A program made the translations under genes and the position numbers. Positions 1 to 8,305 of a stretch of 64,000 nt of DNA are shown in pieces. The stretch spans positions 62,001 to 126,000 of the forward strand of contig NZ_JACHVU010000011.1 in NCBI RefSeq assembly GCF_014190915.1, written 5' to 3'. Source of the DNA: Mycolicibacterium iranicum (lineage in GTDB: Bacteria; Actinomycetota; Actinomycetes; Mycobacteriales; Mycobacteriaceae). The first letter of the stretch is position 1. Each line of letters starts with the position of its first letter. A model generated the notes under the pieces. It saw only the letters and a program-made list of their open reading frames with translations. It did no database searches and had not been told where the DNA came from.

Positions 1-95
1 CCGATCAGCCCGGGCAGCGTCGCCGCGGCCAGGGCGGCAGCGGCCACCCGTCGGCCCCAGCCCCACTTACCCGAGAACTTCTCTTTCCACTTCAT
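1..95 (-). CDS. Secreted protein N-terminus, antigen-85-like (partial)
   Basis: Only the first 31 codons are in the window; the gene runs off the left edge. The ATG at 95 opens a lysine-rich N-terminus (MKWKEKFSGKW) followed by an arginine pair and a hydrophobic alanine/leucine stretch ending TLPGLIG. That is the look of an export signal, and it resembles the signal region of mycobacterial antigen 85 mycolyltransferases (Fbp family), which attach mycolates to trehalose and arabinogalactan outside the cell. In M. tuberculosis fbpB is near the homologues of several genes found here, which fits. The catalytic part is not visible, so another secreted alpha/beta hydrolase remains possible. Confidence 0.5.
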   Translation of the reverse strand, partial: MKWKEKFSGKWGWGRRVAAAALAAATLPGLI

Positions 96-377
96 AACGG
101 CAATCCACACCTTTCTCATCACGTCGCCTGGTTCGCAAACATGCCGTCGCGTTTCACGAGTAATGCAACACCGCCGGACCAGGTGTTCTGCGGCCCGACA
201 CAGCGAATGACGGTCGCGGTTGGCTAACGATTGCAACTCGGCGCGGACTCGCCGCCGGCCGGATTCAGCCTGTGACCAGTGTGAATGAAGTGAATCCTGA
301 GGTTATGACGCATGGCGCGTCGGAAGATCGCCGCCGCGCGGCGCGTCCGGATACCCTGACGCGGGGGGTGGTGACCG

Positions 378-803
378 ATGACCGACGAGACCTTCGACCT
401 GGACCGCTTCGTGGCGGCGCAGGAGGGCGTCTATGACACGGTGCTGGCGGAGCTGCGCGCGGGGTCGAAACGGACGCACTGGATCTGGTTCGTCTTCCCG
501 CAGGTGCGCGGTCTCGGCCGCAGTTCGACGGCACAGCACTACGGCATCACCTCACTCGACGAGGCCCGGGCGTACCTCGCCCATCCCGTGCTGGGGCCGC
601 GCCTGCGGGAGTGCGCACGCCTGCTCGCCACCCATACCGGGCGCTCGGCGACGCAGATCCTCGGCTATCCCGACGATCTGAAGGTGCGGTCGTCGATGAC
701 GCTGTTCGCCCGAGCCGCCGACGACCCCGCCGACTTCCGGGCCGTACTCGACGCGTTCTACGGCGGCGAGGAGGATCCGGCCACCCTCGACCTGCTGGGC
801 TGA
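378..803 (+). CDS. DUF1810 family protein
   Basis: A 141-residue protein matching the DUF1810 family over its whole length (early FDLDRFVAAQ, then THWIWFVFPQ, and the LGYPDDLKVRSSMTLFA segment). M. tuberculosis Rv1873 is, from memory, the family member of known structure, and its genomic position is similar relative to bfrA and glnA3. The fold is small and helical; the biochemical role is unknown. The ATG at 378 follows GGGGGTGGTG. The next gene is convergent and ends 4 bases away, so the two probably share a termination region. Function cannot be inferred beyond the family name. Confidence 0.85.
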   Translation: MTDETFDLDRFVAAQEGVYDTVLAELRAGSKRTHWIWFVFPQVRGLGRSSTAQHYGITSLDEARAYLAHPVLGPRLRECARLLATHTGRSATQILGYPDDLKVRSSMTLFARAADDPADFRAVLDAFYGGEEDPATLDLLG

Positions 804-807
804 GCGG

Positions 808-2112
808 TCAGCGCGGCGCCAGGATCAGCCAGCCGTGCGCGGGCACGACGATGTCGGGGACCACTTCGATCGGCGGCGCCCCTGAGCCGGCGACGATCTC
901 GGCATGGCCCAGCCCCAGGCCCGCGAGCGCCAGCGGCAGGGGTTCGTCGTCGACGTTGAGCGCGACGACGAGTGCGTCGTCGCCGTTGCGGGTGATGTAG
1001 ACGTAGGAGCTGTTCGTCACCGACAGCGCAGTGGTCCTGGCGGTGAAGAGCCATGGGTGCCGGCGGCGCAGCCCGACGAGGTGCTGGTGTGCGCGGAAGA
1101 CCTGGTGGCCGTGCTCGCCGACTCCGTCGAAGGGAGAACCGAATTCGGGCCGGACGGCGTCGTCGCCGCCGAAGCGCTCCTCCTTGACGCCGCGGTAGGC
1201 GACCTCGTCGCCGGCGTAGATGCTCGGGGTGCCGCCCGTCGTCAGCAGGATCACCAGTGCGTGTTCGACGTGCTCGGGATCGGTCAGCTGGCTGGCGATG
1301 CGGGTGACGTCGTGATTGCCGATGAACGTCAGCGGCGCAAACGATTCCAGGAACTCGTTGTGCCGCGTCAGCGCCCAGTCCAGCTCGTGGAAGTTGGTGT
1401 CGTTGATGCTGCTCCAGATGGCCTTCCACAGTTCGTACTGCGTGACGGAGTCGAATCCGGAGTCGTGGACGCGGGCCTGGTAGTCACCGTGGATGACCTC
1501 GCCGACGAACCACGCGTCGGGGTGCTTGTCCCGGACGCGGGGGAGCACCTGGGCCCAGAAGCTGTCGGGCACGGCGTAGGCCGCGTCGAGCCGCCAGCCG
1601 TCGGCGCCGCGGTCCAGCCAGTGACACATGACGTCGACGGTGTAGTCGACCACCTCGGGGTTGCGGTGGTCGAGCGCGATCAGGCCGCCGTGGCCCTCGA
1701 ACGTCGCGAACTCGTCTCCGCGCGTCCGGAACCAGGACCTGTCACCGCCGTCGACGGCGTCGCGGTAGCGCCCGAAATCGGTTCCCACGTGGTTGAACAC
1801 ACCGTCGAGCAGGATTCGCAGTCCCCGCTGGTGCGCCTCGGCGACGAGGTGGTCGAAGTCGCCGTCGTCGCCGAGCCGGGGGTCGATCCGAAGGTGGTCG
1901 GTGGTGTCGTAGCCGTGCGTCTGCGACTCGAACACCGGCCCGAGGGCAAGCCCCGACGCGCCGAGTTCGACGGCGTAGTCGAGCCAGTCGACGATGCGGC
2001 GCAGCCGGTGTTCGTCGGCGGCGGGCGCAGGGTCGGCCGGATACGCCCCGACGAACCCGAGCGGATATACCTGCCACCAGATGGCGTGCTCAACCCACGC
2101 AGGCGCGGTCAC
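808..2112 (-). CDS. Alpha-amylase family (GH13) glycosidase
   Basis: A 434-residue cytoplasmic GH13 enzyme predicted to act on alpha-glucosidic bonds of malto-oligosaccharides, glycogen or trehalose-type sugars. Conserved GH13 regions are all present: DGVFNH at about 103-108, nucleophile Asp in GWRLDAA (about D176), acid/base Glu in FVGEV (about E205), and the transition-state Asp in IGNHD (about D268). No signal peptide is seen. The GTG start at 2112 overlaps the stop of the upstream deaminase as GTGA, so the two are probably translationally coupled. Exact substrate cannot be read; the short C-terminal beta-domain suggests a compact amylase or neopullulanase-like enzyme. Confidence 0.85.
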   Translation of the reverse strand: MTAPAWVEHAIWWQVYPLGFVGAYPADPAPAADEHRLRRIVDWLDYAVELGASGLALGPVFESQTHGYDTTDHLRIDPRLGDDGDFDHLVAEAHQRGLRILLDGVFNHVGTDFGRYRDAVDGGDRSWFRTRGDEFATFEGHGGLIALDHRNPEVVDYTVDVMCHWLDRGADGWRLDAAYAVPDSFWAQVLPRVRDKHPDAWFVGEVIHGDYQARVHDSGFDSVTQYELWKAIWSSINDTNFHELDWALTRHNEFLESFAPLTFIGNHDVTRIASQLTDPEHVEHALVILLTTGGTPSIYAGDEVAYRGVKEERFGGDDAVRPEFGSPFDGVGEHGHQVFRAHQHLVGLRRRHPWLFTARTTALSVTNSSYVYITRNGDDALVVALNVDDEPLPLALAGLGLGHAEIVAGSGAPPIEVVPDIVVPAHGWLILAPR

Positions 2113-2588
2113 GGACGAAAGGCCTTCGCGTACAACGCTTTCATCTCCTCGGTCAGCTGTTCGGCGGGGCCGTCCACCGGCACACCGGGGGCGACGGCCG
2201 TGATGGGCAGCGCGGCCACCGGAGGTGGCGTGGCGTTCCACTCGTCGAGCCACCGCGTCAGTTGCGCTGACGAGGCGGCGTAGACGACGCGTCCGAGTCC
2301 TACCCACGCATGCGCGGCGGCACACATCGGGCAGTGCTCGCCGGAGGTGTACACCGTGCTGCGGGCACGGTCGGCGGGGCTGAGGTGCTCGACGGCCCAC
2401 TTCGCGATCGCGAACTCCGGATGCCGGGTCGAGTCGCCGTCTTTCACCCGGTTGTGGTCCTCGAATCGGACCGCCCCGTGCGGGTCGAGCAGCAGTGATC
2501 CGAAAGGCTCGTCTCCACCGTCCACTGCCTCGCGCGCCAGTTCGACACATCGACGCAGGTGAGCAAGGTCGTCATCGGTGACTGCCAC
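2109..2588 (-). CDS. Nucleoside/nucleobase deaminase (CDA fold)
   Basis: A 159-residue zinc deaminase. The zinc-site motifs are H56-P-E58 (the usual HAE/HPE) and C86-P-M-C89, as in guanine deaminase, TadA and related purine deaminases, which hydrolyse an exocyclic amino group on a base. The C-terminal part (TRWLDEWNATPPP) differs from TadA, so a free base or nucleoside is a likelier substrate than tRNA. It is the first gene of a two-gene unit with the GH13 enzyme, with a 4-base overlap. The pairing with a glycosidase has no obvious metabolic logic and may simply reflect compaction. Confidence 0.8.
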   Translation of the reverse strand: MAVTDDDLAHLRRCVELAREAVDGGDEPFGSLLLDPHGAVRFEDHNRVKDGDSTRHPEFAIAKWAVEHLSPADRARSTVYTSGEHCPMCAAAHAWVGLGRVVYAASSAQLTRWLDEWNATPPPVAALPITAVAPGVPVDGPAEQLTEEMKALYAKAFRP

Positions 2589-2629
2589 AGCCGGAGTCTA
2601 CGCAGCCGCCGCTCCGGCGCACCGGGCGC

Positions 2630-4309
2630 TCAGTCGCAGCAGTGCGTCTGCAGCCTGCAGGCGCACGAGGCGCCGATCGGCACATCGGCGCGGGCCGAGG
2701 CCAACTCGCGCTGTTTACCGATGATCGCGGCTTCGGCGTCACGTCCGAGCCGTGTCAGGCATTCGTGGTAGCCGTGCAGGCTCCACACGTTGCCCGGGTG
2801 CTGACAGGAACGCGCCAGGGTGGGGTCGAGGCCGAGGTCGGCGGCGTAGACCCCGGCCGCTTCCTCGACCCGGCCCTGCTCGAGCAGCAGCGCGCCCAGC
2901 GCATGGCGGGTGGGCTGCATCCAGCCCCAGGGTTCGTCGTAGGGCAACGAGTCGTCGAGTTCCACCGCTCGGCGCAGGTGAGCGAAGGCGCTGTCGAAAT
3001 CCTCTGCCCGATAGTCGATTTCGCCGTCCAGCATCGCGGCACCGACGGCGAGGATGTCGCGGCTGGTGTTGTTGAACAGATAACGGCTCTCCGGGATGCG
3101 CGCATGGGCCGCGGTGAACAGCTCCCGTTCGGCGCGCGCCTGGTCGAGATGTCCGAGCGCAGCGTGCGCGACGCCGCGTCCGTAGTGGATGGTCGCCGTG
3201 GTGGTGCAGTACAACTCGGTGTCCGACGGCAGCGGCGTCGCGATCAGCTCCTCCCACCGGCCGAAGCGCACCAGCACGTGAACACCCAACGGCACGAACG
3301 CTTCCAGCCAGTCGGCCATCGGCGGCGACTCGATACGCAGCAGCTCGGGTGTCAGCTGGGCGGCGAGCTCGTCGGCTGCGGCCAGCGCCGTGGCCGAATG
3401 ACCTTCGAACATGGCCGAATACACCACGAAGTGCAGATTGTGTGCGCGGTAGAGCGAATAGAAGTTCAGCGGGCCCTGGTGTTCGACGAAGCGTCGGTCC
3501 ACCGCCACCGCGGACAGGTTCGCCACGACCGAATCGCGGTAGTTCCCGCACAGCACGTCGATGTGACTGGGCATGTGCTGGAGGTGACCCGCGTCGGGCA
3601 CCAGTCCACGCAGCAGGTCGGCCGCGGGCAGCGCCTCCTGCGGCGTGGTCGACATCTCCATGGCGTGGATGTAGAGGTGCAGGATGCCCGGGTGCGCGCG
3701 GCCGGCGTCGGTGGCGAGCGCCGCGTCGAGGATGCGCTTGGCCTCCACGACGCGGGAGCCGGGCGCCGGTTCACCGGTTCGGCTGTCCCACAGCGCCCAC
3801 GCCGTCACGTTGACCAGCGCGTCGGCGGCCAGGGCGGCGACGTCGACGTCGTCGGGGTACGCGTCGGCCAGCGCGGCCATCGCATCGGCGTAGGCACGGT
3901 GTCCGGCGGCGAGCGCCTCGGCGTCGCCGGGATCCTCGGTGGGGAACCGGGCGCTCAGGGCGTCGATCAGGCCGCGATCGACGGCAGAGGCCCGGCCGTC
4001 CGCGGCGAGACCGAGCTCCATCCTGGCCCTGGCCAGGGTCGCTGCCAGATCGACCGGGTCGAAGGCGTCCCAGCCCTTGTTGTAGTTGGGCCCGATCGCG
4101 TAGGCCACACCCCAGCGGGCGAGGGCGAACCCCGCGTCGAGTTCCAGCGCGCGTTCGAAGCAGTGGACCGCTTCTTCGTGGTTGAACGCGTAGGCCCACA
4201 CCATGCCGCGGTCGAACCAGAGCTGCGCGGCCTTCGACGGGGTGTCAGTCGGCCGATGATAGGAGCCCAGGTCGTAGTAGGGCTCCGTGGCGCCCGGCGC
4301 GGCGTTCAT
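2630..4309 (-). CDS. Tetratricopeptide-repeat protein
   Basis: A 559-residue, apparently cytoplasmic helical-repeat protein. TPR-like helices are visible near the start (AVHCFERALELDAGFALARWGVAYAIG) and again in the C-terminal third (AFAHLRRAVELDDSL, LLEQGRVEEAAGVYAADL). Families of this size and start sequence are annotated only as TPR proteins. The C-terminus carries a cysteine cluster (CACRLQTHCCD). I choose the ATG at 4309; a GTG nine bases upstream is also possible. Either way its start lies 60-75 bases inside the upstream membrane-protein gene, so it is likely co-transcribed with that gene and the TetR regulator. TPRs bind peptides or proteins; the partner is unknown. Confidence 0.75.
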   Translation of the reverse strand: MNAAPGATEPYYDLGSYHRPTDTPSKAAQLWFDRGMVWAYAFNHEEAVHCFERALELDAGFALARWGVAYAIGPNYNKGWDAFDPVDLAATLARARMELGLAADGRASAVDRGLIDALSARFPTEDPGDAEALAAGHRAYADAMAALADAYPDDVDVAALAADALVNVTAWALWDSRTGEPAPGSRVVEAKRILDAALATDAGRAHPGILHLYIHAMEMSTTPQEALPAADLLRGLVPDAGHLQHMPSHIDVLCGNYRDSVVANLSAVAVDRRFVEHQGPLNFYSLYRAHNLHFVVYSAMFEGHSATALAAADELAAQLTPELLRIESPPMADWLEAFVPLGVHVLVRFGRWEELIATPLPSDTELYCTTTATIHYGRGVAHAALGHLDQARAERELFTAAHARIPESRYLFNNTSRDILAVGAAMLDGEIDYRAEDFDSAFAHLRRAVELDDSLPYDEPWGWMQPTRHALGALLLEQGRVEEAAGVYAADLGLDPTLARSCQHPGNVWSLHGYHECLTRLGRDAEAAIIGKQRELASARADVPIGASCACRLQTHCCD

Positions 4310-5306
4310 ACAGGGCACGATAATTCACCCGGGCCGCCGTGGCGACGACTGCGAGAACACAGCCCGCCGCGGCCCAGATCGCCAGCGTGACCAGAGGTGT
4401 CGAGGCGCCGTGGCCGTCGAAGTAGGAGATGCTGCGCAGGAGCGAGACCCCGGACCCCTGCGGGACGATGCCCGAGAACGTCGCGTAGAAGCTCGACAGC
4501 AGCGGACGGCCCACGGGGCCGGCCGCGGCGGCGTTGCCGACGACGACGAGGAACAGCCCCAGCACCACCGATGCCGCCGTGCCGAAGGCTGCGGCCACAC
4601 CGGTGACGGCTCCTCCGACGGCCATCGCATACAGCCACAGCACCGCGAAGACCTGCCCCGGATGGCCGGTCAGCGCGCCGAGCACCGGGTCGACGTAGGC
4701 GGTGACCGCACCGGCGAGCACCGCGGAGAACGCCGCCAGGGACATCGTGCGCAGTGCCAACGTCGCCGGTGTCCGGACGCTTCCCATCAACCGGCCGAGC
4801 AGTGCGGCGCCCAGGGAGGCGCCGATGGACAGGAAGATGACGGCGTAGAACTCGACGGTGCCCGAGGGGTCACCTGCGGTCGTCGGTGCGACGTCCTCGA
4901 CGACGGGGGTCAGGCCGGCCTTCTCGGCGGTCGCCCGCCCGACGGTTTCGGCGGCGGCAGCGACGCTGTGCCCGCCTCCGCCGGCGACGTAGATCGTCAT
5001 CTGGCGATCGGGGGTGACCGCGAACGCGGTGTCGGCGGCGCGGTCGAAGACCTGCGCCCTGGCGCCGGCGGCGTCGCCGACGGCGTTGACCGACAACGAG
5101 TTCTGCTCGCGCAGACCGTCGACGAGTTGCGCGGGTCCGGACACCGCGACCGTCATGTGGTGCAGCATCGGGTTGGCGAACGCGCCGGAGTAGCTGGCCA
5201 CCATCGCCAGGACGAACACCGTCAGTCCGGCCAGGGCGAGCACGGTGGTCCGGACGGCGGAGCGGTTGCGGATGGCGGGACGGTCGGGGGTGTGGTGCTT
5301 ACCCAT
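4245..5306 (-). CDS. ABC-2/YhgE-like multi-pass membrane protein
   Basis: A 353-residue membrane protein. One N-terminal membrane helix (TVLALAGLTVFVLAMVASYSG) is followed by an extracytoplasmic domain of about 150 residues, then a cluster of about five helices starting near FYAVIFLSIGASLGAALLG. This layout is that of YhgE/Pip and DUF3533-type ABC-2 permease relatives, some involved in export or phage-receptor functions. No ATPase is encoded nearby. The ATG at 5306 is 8 bases inside the upstream TetR gene, and the 3' end overlaps the TPR gene, so the three form a tight operon. The TetR protein probably controls it, suggesting an export role for a small ligand. Confidence 0.7.
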   Translation of the reverse strand: MGKHHTPDRPAIRNRSAVRTTVLALAGLTVFVLAMVASYSGAFANPMLHHMTVAVSGPAQLVDGLREQNSLSVNAVGDAAGARAQVFDRAADTAFAVTPDRQMTIYVAGGGGHSVAAAAETVGRATAEKAGLTPVVEDVAPTTAGDPSGTVEFYAVIFLSIGASLGAALLGRLMGSVRTPATLALRTMSLAAFSAVLAGAVTAYVDPVLGALTGHPGQVFAVLWLYAMAVGGAVTGVAAAFGTAASVVLGLFLVVVGNAAAAGPVGRPLLSSFYATFSGIVPQGSGVSLLRSISYFDGHGASTPLVTLAIWAAAGCVLAVVATAARVNYRALYERRAGRHGALLRPGLLSSAD

Positions 5307-5922
5307 GGTCGGGTCCTTTCTGAGCAGAGGTGAGGCCGAGCAGCGCGTCGACGGTGTCGAGCGCGGCGCGGACCCTGGAGTGCAGATCGGTGTCGGCCGG
5401 GTCTTCCATCCAGGACCGCAGGACCTCCATGAAGCCGCCGACGAGAAAACGGGTGACGGCGTCGGCGGGGATGGGCGAGACGGTGTCGAGCACGGCCATC
5501 CCCTGTGCGGCGATCTGTCGGCACGGGGGGAGCAGCGCGGCGCGGTAGGCGCCGAGGACGTGCTGGTGCACGGTGCTGGGGACGACGTTGCGATACAGCG
5601 TGGGGTGATCTTCGGCGAACGCGAAGAGTTGCAGAATCCGGGATCTCGCGCCATTGGTGTCGGTGACAGGACTGTCGCTGTCACCGCTGGGGGCCTCGCG
5701 GACGACGTCGGCGAACACCTCGCTGAAGGCTGCCGCGACCGCGTCGTCGCGGTCGCGGAAGTGCCGGTAGAAGACCTGCCGGCTGACCTCGGCCCGTTCC
5801 ACCAGGTCACCGACCGAGATGCGGTCGAGGGGCGCCTCGTGCGCGAGGTTGAACGCGGCCCCACGGAGCTGGGCACGGACCCGCTCCGCACGGGGATCGG
5901 CGCTGCGGCCGCGGTCGGTCAT
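5299..5922 (-). CDS. TetR family transcriptional regulator
   Basis: A 207-residue one-component regulator. The N-terminal helix-turn-helix is clear (RISVGDLVERAEVSRQVFYRHFRDRDDAV, about residues 33-61), followed by a variable ligand-binding domain. It heads an operon with the overlapping membrane-protein gene, the usual arrangement for a repressor of an efflux or lipid-handling system. A TTCGT...ACGAA inverted repeat about 19 bases upstream of its start is a candidate autoregulatory operator. The ligand is unknown. Confidence 0.88.
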   Translation of the reverse strand: MTDRGRSADPRAERVRAQLRGAAFNLAHEAPLDRISVGDLVERAEVSRQVFYRHFRDRDDAVAAAFSEVFADVVREAPSGDSDSPVTDTNGARSRILQLFAFAEDHPTLYRNVVPSTVHQHVLGAYRAALLPPCRQIAAQGMAVLDTVSPIPADAVTRFLVGGFMEVLRSWMEDPADTDLHSRVRAALDTVDALLGLTSAQKGPDHG

Positions 5923-5940
5923 GCTCTGAGACTAGAAGGA

Positions 5941-5962
5941 TTCGTTTACAGTTGTCCACGAA
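5941..5962. promoter_or_regulatory. Candidate TetR operator (inverted repeat)
   Basis: Arms TTCGT and ACGAA are separated by 12 bases, immediately upstream of the TetR gene that starts at 5922. Position and spacing fit an autorepression operator. The arms are only five bases, so chance is not excluded. Confidence 0.35.
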
Positions 5963-6026
5963 AACTTAGGTAATCTATGCCACGTCATCGGACCGGTGTG
6001 ACGTCCACCCCTCGGAGAAGGCCGCC

Positions 6027-7496
6027 TCAGTCTGCGGAGGTGAACCAGCGCGCCAAGACGGCGTCCAGCGCCGCGGTGTCGCCCGGCGCGCCGGCCGCCG
6101 CGAGATAGCCGTCCGGGCGCACCAGCATCCAGCCCCGGCCCCGTCCGGGACGGACCGCCACCACGCCGCGCCGGCGACGCGCCACCTCGGCCGCCGCACC
6201 GTCGTCGGTGAACAGCGTCAGGGCGCCCAGGTCGAGCTCGTCGTAGAGGCCGTCCGAGTCGGGCACCCGCTCGCCCACGCCCGGCCCCGGCACCCCGGCG
6301 GCCATGCCGACGTCGCGGTATCCCGCCGACAACTGGCCGAACATCGACGCAGCGGCATTCTGAACCCGTTCGCGTGCAAGTGCTTTGGGCGCCATGCGGA
6401 TCCGCAGCCCATGCACCAGGGGGTTCGTCGAGTTGAACACCCGGGTACCGATCTCGGTGAGCCGGATCAGCTTCCTGATCACGGGGAGGCGTTCCGCCGA
6501 ATAAGTGTCGAGCAGTTCGGGTTTCGCGCGCCCGTCGAGAACCATCGCGATCTTCCAGGACAGATTGATCATGTCCTGGACACCGAGGTTCATCCCCTGC
6601 CCCCCGGCCGGGCTGTGCACGTGGGCGGCATCGCCGCCGAAGAACACTGCGCCCGAGCGCAATTGCTTCACATGCCTGCTGTTGATGCGGAATCGCGAGC
6701 TCCAGTTCATCGTGTGCAGACGGGCGGGCACATGCACCACGCTGTCGAACAACCGCTGGATGTGGTCCACCCCGACGTCACCGGCCGCGTCGGCCATCCC
6801 GTCGGGGTCGGTCGCCATCAGGCGGAACCGGCCGTCGCCCATCGGGAACACCGCGACGAAGCCACCGCCGGCCAGGAAGATCGACACCTGGTCCTGCGGG
6901 AGTTCGCCGTCGACGTGCAGGTCGGCGAGCACGTAGTTGTGGGGGAGGGTGCGACCGGGGAACGGTACCCCCAGCGCCTTTCGCAGCGTGCTGTGCGGAC
7001 CGTCGGCCGCGATGACGTAGGTGGCCTGCACGACCTCGGCCCCGGCGCCGCCGCGCAGCGTGACCTCCGCGCCGGCGCCCGTCTCGCGTACCGACGTGAC
7101 CTCGAGACCACGCTCGACCTTCACCCCCTGACGGGCGAGCTGTTCGGTCAGCAGTCGCTCGGTCTCCGACTGCGCGAGCATCAGGATGAAATTGAACTGC
7201 GAGGGCATTCTGTGCAATTCGATCGGCGCCAGGCGCCGCCCCGAGGCATACAGCGCCGCGGCGCGCGCCCGGTTTCCCAGGTCGAGCATCTGCGCGCCGA
7301 CACCACGTACCCGGAGGAGCTCCACGGTGCGCGCCTGCACCGCCAGGGCCCGTGACTCCGGGGACGGCGCGAGGGCCCGGTCGACGATGCGGACGGACAC
7401 ACCCAGGCGGGAGAGTTCGAGCGCGGCCGTCAGACCGGTCGGGCCTGCACCGACGACGAGGACGGGGACGGGTTCTGCGGACGACAGCTCGGGCAT
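6027..7496 (-). CDS. FAD-dependent aromatic monooxygenase (PHBH-like)
   Basis: A 489-residue flavoprotein of the p-hydroxybenzoate hydroxylase class, which uses NAD(P)H and oxygen to hydroxylate aromatic or polyketide-like substrates. Visible motifs: the dinucleotide-binding GAGPTG (residues 16-21) near the N-terminus, the DG-type motif IAADGPHSTLR, and the FAD-ribityl motif GDAAHVHSPAGGQGMN (from about residue 288). The C-terminal thioredoxin-like extension of about 90 residues is typical of the PheA/TfdB/RdmE subgroup. It is divergent from a hotdog thioesterase, with palindromes between them. Substrate cannot be predicted. Confidence 0.85.
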   Translation of the reverse strand: MPELSSAEPVPVLVVGAGPTGLTAALELSRLGVSVRIVDRALAPSPESRALAVQARTVELLRVRGVGAQMLDLGNRARAAALYASGRRLAPIELHRMPSQFNFILMLAQSETERLLTEQLARQGVKVERGLEVTSVRETGAGAEVTLRGGAGAEVVQATYVIAADGPHSTLRKALGVPFPGRTLPHNYVLADLHVDGELPQDQVSIFLAGGGFVAVFPMGDGRFRLMATDPDGMADAAGDVGVDHIQRLFDSVVHVPARLHTMNWSSRFRINSRHVKQLRSGAVFFGGDAAHVHSPAGGQGMNLGVQDMINLSWKIAMVLDGRAKPELLDTYSAERLPVIRKLIRLTEIGTRVFNSTNPLVHGLRIRMAPKALARERVQNAAASMFGQLSAGYRDVGMAAGVPGPGVGERVPDSDGLYDELDLGALTLFTDDGAAAEVARRRRGVVAVRPGRGRGWMLVRPDGYLAAAGAPGDTAALDAVLARWFTSAD

Positions 7497-7517
7497 GTTC
7501 GGGCCCTTCCCGGATAA

Positions 7518-7533
7518 GTCAACACTTGGTGAC
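7518..7533. promoter_or_regulatory. Imperfect palindrome in divergent promoter region
   Basis: GTCAACACTTGGTGAC lies just upstream of the flavin monooxygenase gene; outer arms GTCA/TGAC match exactly. It is one of two palindromes in the same 180-base divergent region and is a candidate regulator site. Confidence 0.35.
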
Positions 7534-7561
7534 TAGAACGATAGTCCGCCGGTCTGATATG

Positions 7562-7575
7562 TCAACAGTCGTTGA
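7562..7575. promoter_or_regulatory. TCAAC-N4-GTTGA palindrome
   Basis: A perfect five-base inverted repeat (TCAAC, four-base spacer AGTC, GTTGA) midway between the divergent monooxygenase and thioesterase genes. It shares the GTCAAC half-site with the palindrome at 7518-7533, suggesting one dimeric repressor may bind both. Confidence 0.4.
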
Positions 7576-7656
7576 AATCGCGCCCGGGCGTGGGGACGTC
7601 TCACCCGGAGCCCGACGCGCGGGGTCCGCGGACCACCCCCGCTGTGACACCGGAGT

Positions 7657-7670
7657 TGACACGTGTTCTA
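7657..7670. promoter_or_regulatory. KstR-like box with one mismatch
   Basis: TGACACGTGTTCTA fits the KstR consensus TnnAACnnGTTnnA except CAC for AAC in the left half. It ends 8 bases before the GTG of the thioesterase gene. Exact-consensus sites occur elsewhere in the window, which makes this weaker copy worth recording. Confidence 0.3.
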
Positions 7671-7678
7671 GTCGAGGG

Positions 7679-8305
7679 GTGCTGGACTACACCCACGTCG
7701 ACGGCCTCAGCGCCGCCGACATCGAACGACTGCGGGCCCTCTACGAACCGCTGACCGGGTCGGTGCGCGATCTGATCGACGCGACGATCCGCACCGAGGT
7801 GGACGCGGACGCCGTGGCGCTGGCGAAAGCCGAGATCGAGTCGGCGACGGCGCGGTTGCGGGCCCACCAGTGCGACGGGGCCTTTGGAATCCAGTACGCG
7901 ACGAACGGGGATTCGATGCCGTGGGGGAACGCGGTCATCGGCGTCCGCAATCCGACCGCACCACCGCTGGTCATCCACAAGGAACCCGACGGCTCGGCCA
8001 GGAGCGACTTCTACCTCGGCGCCGCGTTCGAGGGTCCGCCCGGGCATGTGCACGGTGGGGTGTCGGCCAAGATCCTCGACCATGTCCTCGGCGATGCTGC
8101 GAGCAAGCCGGGCGTCCATCGGCTCACCGGCACCATCACCGTGCGCTACCGCCGGCTGACCCCGCTGGGGAAACTGCACTCCGAGGCGCGCGTCACCCAC
8201 ACCGACGGGTTCAAGACCTACGCCGTCGGGCACATCGCCGACGCCACCGGCATCACGGTGGAGGCCGAAGCCGTGTTCATCGAACCGAGGTGGGCCCGGG
8301 GCTGA
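7679..8305 (+). CDS. PaaI-like hotdog-fold acyl-CoA thioesterase
   Basis: A 208-residue protein. The C-terminal two thirds form a hotdog fold with the PaaI/4HBT signature GPPGHVHGGVSAKILDHVLG, in which the HGG segment and following helix carry the active site for acyl- or aryl-CoA hydrolysis. The first 90 residues are helical and less conserved. GTG at 7679 is chosen because the homologous region starts right after it; the reading frame stays open further upstream through promoter-like DNA. The 3' end overlaps the convergent FUSC gene by 29 bases. Confidence 0.78.
   Translation: MLDYTHVDGLSAADIERLRALYEPLTGSVRDLIDATIRTEVDADAVALAKAEIESATARLRAHQCDGAFGIQYATNGDSMPWGNAVIGVRNPTAPPLVIHKEPDGSARSDFYLGAAFEGPPGHVHGGVSAKILDHVLGDAASKPGVHRLTGTITVRYRRLTPLGKLHSEARVTHTDGFKTYAVGHIADATGITVEAEAVFIEPRWARG

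Noticed and set aside
7352..7678. Upstream extension of the thioesterase frame
   Set aside because: It overlaps the divergent monooxygenase gene and includes palindromic promoter DNA; the hotdog protein is complete from GTG 7679.
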